A stretch of DNA of 31,005 nucleotides. It comes from an uncultured Alkalilimnicola sp. GTDB lineage: Bacteria > Pseudomonadota > Gammaproteobacteria > Nitrococcales > AK92. Location of the stretch: assembly GCA_937951875.1 (NCBI GenBank), contig CALGAN010000085.1:1-31005 (forward strand). Reading direction: 5' to 3'. Under the pieces are notes generated by a model that saw only the letters and a list, made by a program, of their open reading frames with translations, ran no database searches and was not told the origin of the DNA. This document shows, piece after piece, positions 30,349 to 31,005 of this stretch (positions are counted from its first letter, which is position 1; each line of letters starts with the position of its first letter). Made by a program: the position numbers and the translations under genes.

Positions 30349-31005
30349 CGACGGACGGCGGCCGTTGTCACGACCGGGCGTAACGCCCAAGCACTAAAAC
30401 GCTTTCTTTGAAGATCTGAAAGCTTAATTGAAGAAGAAATATAGGTACTTAGGTTCCTTGAAGCAATATAAAAGTTAAATGAACAAGGGTCCAACATTTA
30501 AACTGGGGTAATTATACTTTATTCTTGAGTGAAAAGTCTCTTTTGGGAAAAATATAAATATTGCGGGCGTCCTCTGGCACAAATAAGCCAGCTCTGGAAG
30601 TTTAATTACCAATTTCAACCTGTAATTCTGCTAGAATTGTATGATTTGTTAATTCAAAAATGATTTTTTTCAGTTGAGGAACGGATTCTTGTAACAATTG
30701 CACTTAGGTATTTTGTGTTTCGCAAAAAATATTAGTTTGAAACTATTTAAGCTGTTATCTTCAGGCTGGGCATCGATTAGCAAGCGAAAATCTTTATATT
30801 GGCAAAAGAAGTCACTCCTATTGTGAAAGACCCGTATGAAACATCCGCTAAAAATCAAATAAGTCTCAATAAATTAATGATTCTATGAACTTCCAGATTG
30901 CTATTGAGACAAATGACCCTATCCTCCAGACTATTAACGATCGTATTAACCCTTTCTTTGTGTGATTCTACCTATTAGTAAACAAACAGTCACTAATCAT
31001 GAGAT
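30349..31005. other. AT-rich region without a convincing gene
   Basis: The last 657 bases are sharply AT-rich: about one third G+C in rows 30481 and 30661, against roughly two thirds in the core genes. I see no open frame with a ribosome binding site and family similarity. A small GGGCG-TAA-CGCCC hairpin (30376-30388) follows the hydrolase gene. AATTCT-GCT-AGAATT (30624-30638) and CTGGC/GCCAG (30574-30591) are small dyads. The region may be foreign DNA or the decayed remains of genes, and it continues beyond the window. Confidence 0.7.

Noticed and set aside
30670..30858. 62-residue minus-strand open frame in the AT-rich end
   Set aside because: No ribosome binding site or family resemblance. 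Frames of this length are expected by chance, although the AT-rich region could hold gene remnants.

Overview
The window comes from a high-GC gammaproteobacterium. The gene order points that way: cpoB–queC–tRNA-Lys, clpB–pgeF–rluD–bamD, and sucCD next to pilS–pilR–pilA. This is a mix of arrangements familiar from Pseudomonas and from Xanthomonadales or Nevskiales/Salinisphaerales-type bacteria. The genus cannot be fixed from sequence alone. Codon use is strongly G/C-ending up to about 29.1 kb. It then falls through the last gene, and the last 650 bases are AT-rich, which looks like the edge of a horizontally acquired segment.

Left part (1-8667): the 3' end of cpoB (Tol-Pal coordinator) is followed by queC (queuosine precursor) and a tRNA-Lys(TTT) with its own promoter. 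Just behind the tRNA sits a single very large gene (1,576 aa). It encodes a DUF4011 - SF1 helicase - PD-(D/E)XK-like nuclease - DUF3320 protein and is the best candidate for an anti-phage or other DNA-defence factor here. fadD (acyl-CoA synthetase) follows and ends in a strong terminator.

Middle part (8699-19161, mostly minus strand): an Aer-like PAS chemoreceptor gene has a frameshift near its 3' end. Next come aspS, an FmdB-type zinc-ribbon gene, a plus-strand SDR oxidoreductase, a non-coding repeat block with a REPIN-like inverted pair, clpB, and the overlapping pair rluD-pgeF. Two clear CIRCE (HrcA) operators are present, one before clpB and one before fmdB-aspS. They suggest an HrcA heat-shock regulon that includes a zinc-ribbon/aspartyl-tRNA synthetase unit.

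Right part (19231-31005): bamD (outer-membrane assembly lipoprotein), glnB (PII), an OafA-like membrane acyltransferase with an SGNH domain, and sucCD (succinyl-CoA synthetase). These are followed by a small membrane zinc-binding protein of the PP0621 type and the pilin regulatory pair pilS-pilR (translationally coupled). The pilR-pilA gap holds TGACA/TGTCA repeats fit for PilR and a -24/-12 sigma-54 promoter, then pilA (type IVa pilin with an unusual Gly-rich insert) and its terminator. Directly after pilA lies a membrane-anchored serine beta-lactamase/DD-peptidase-like gene of lower GC, then AT-rich DNA with no convincing gene.
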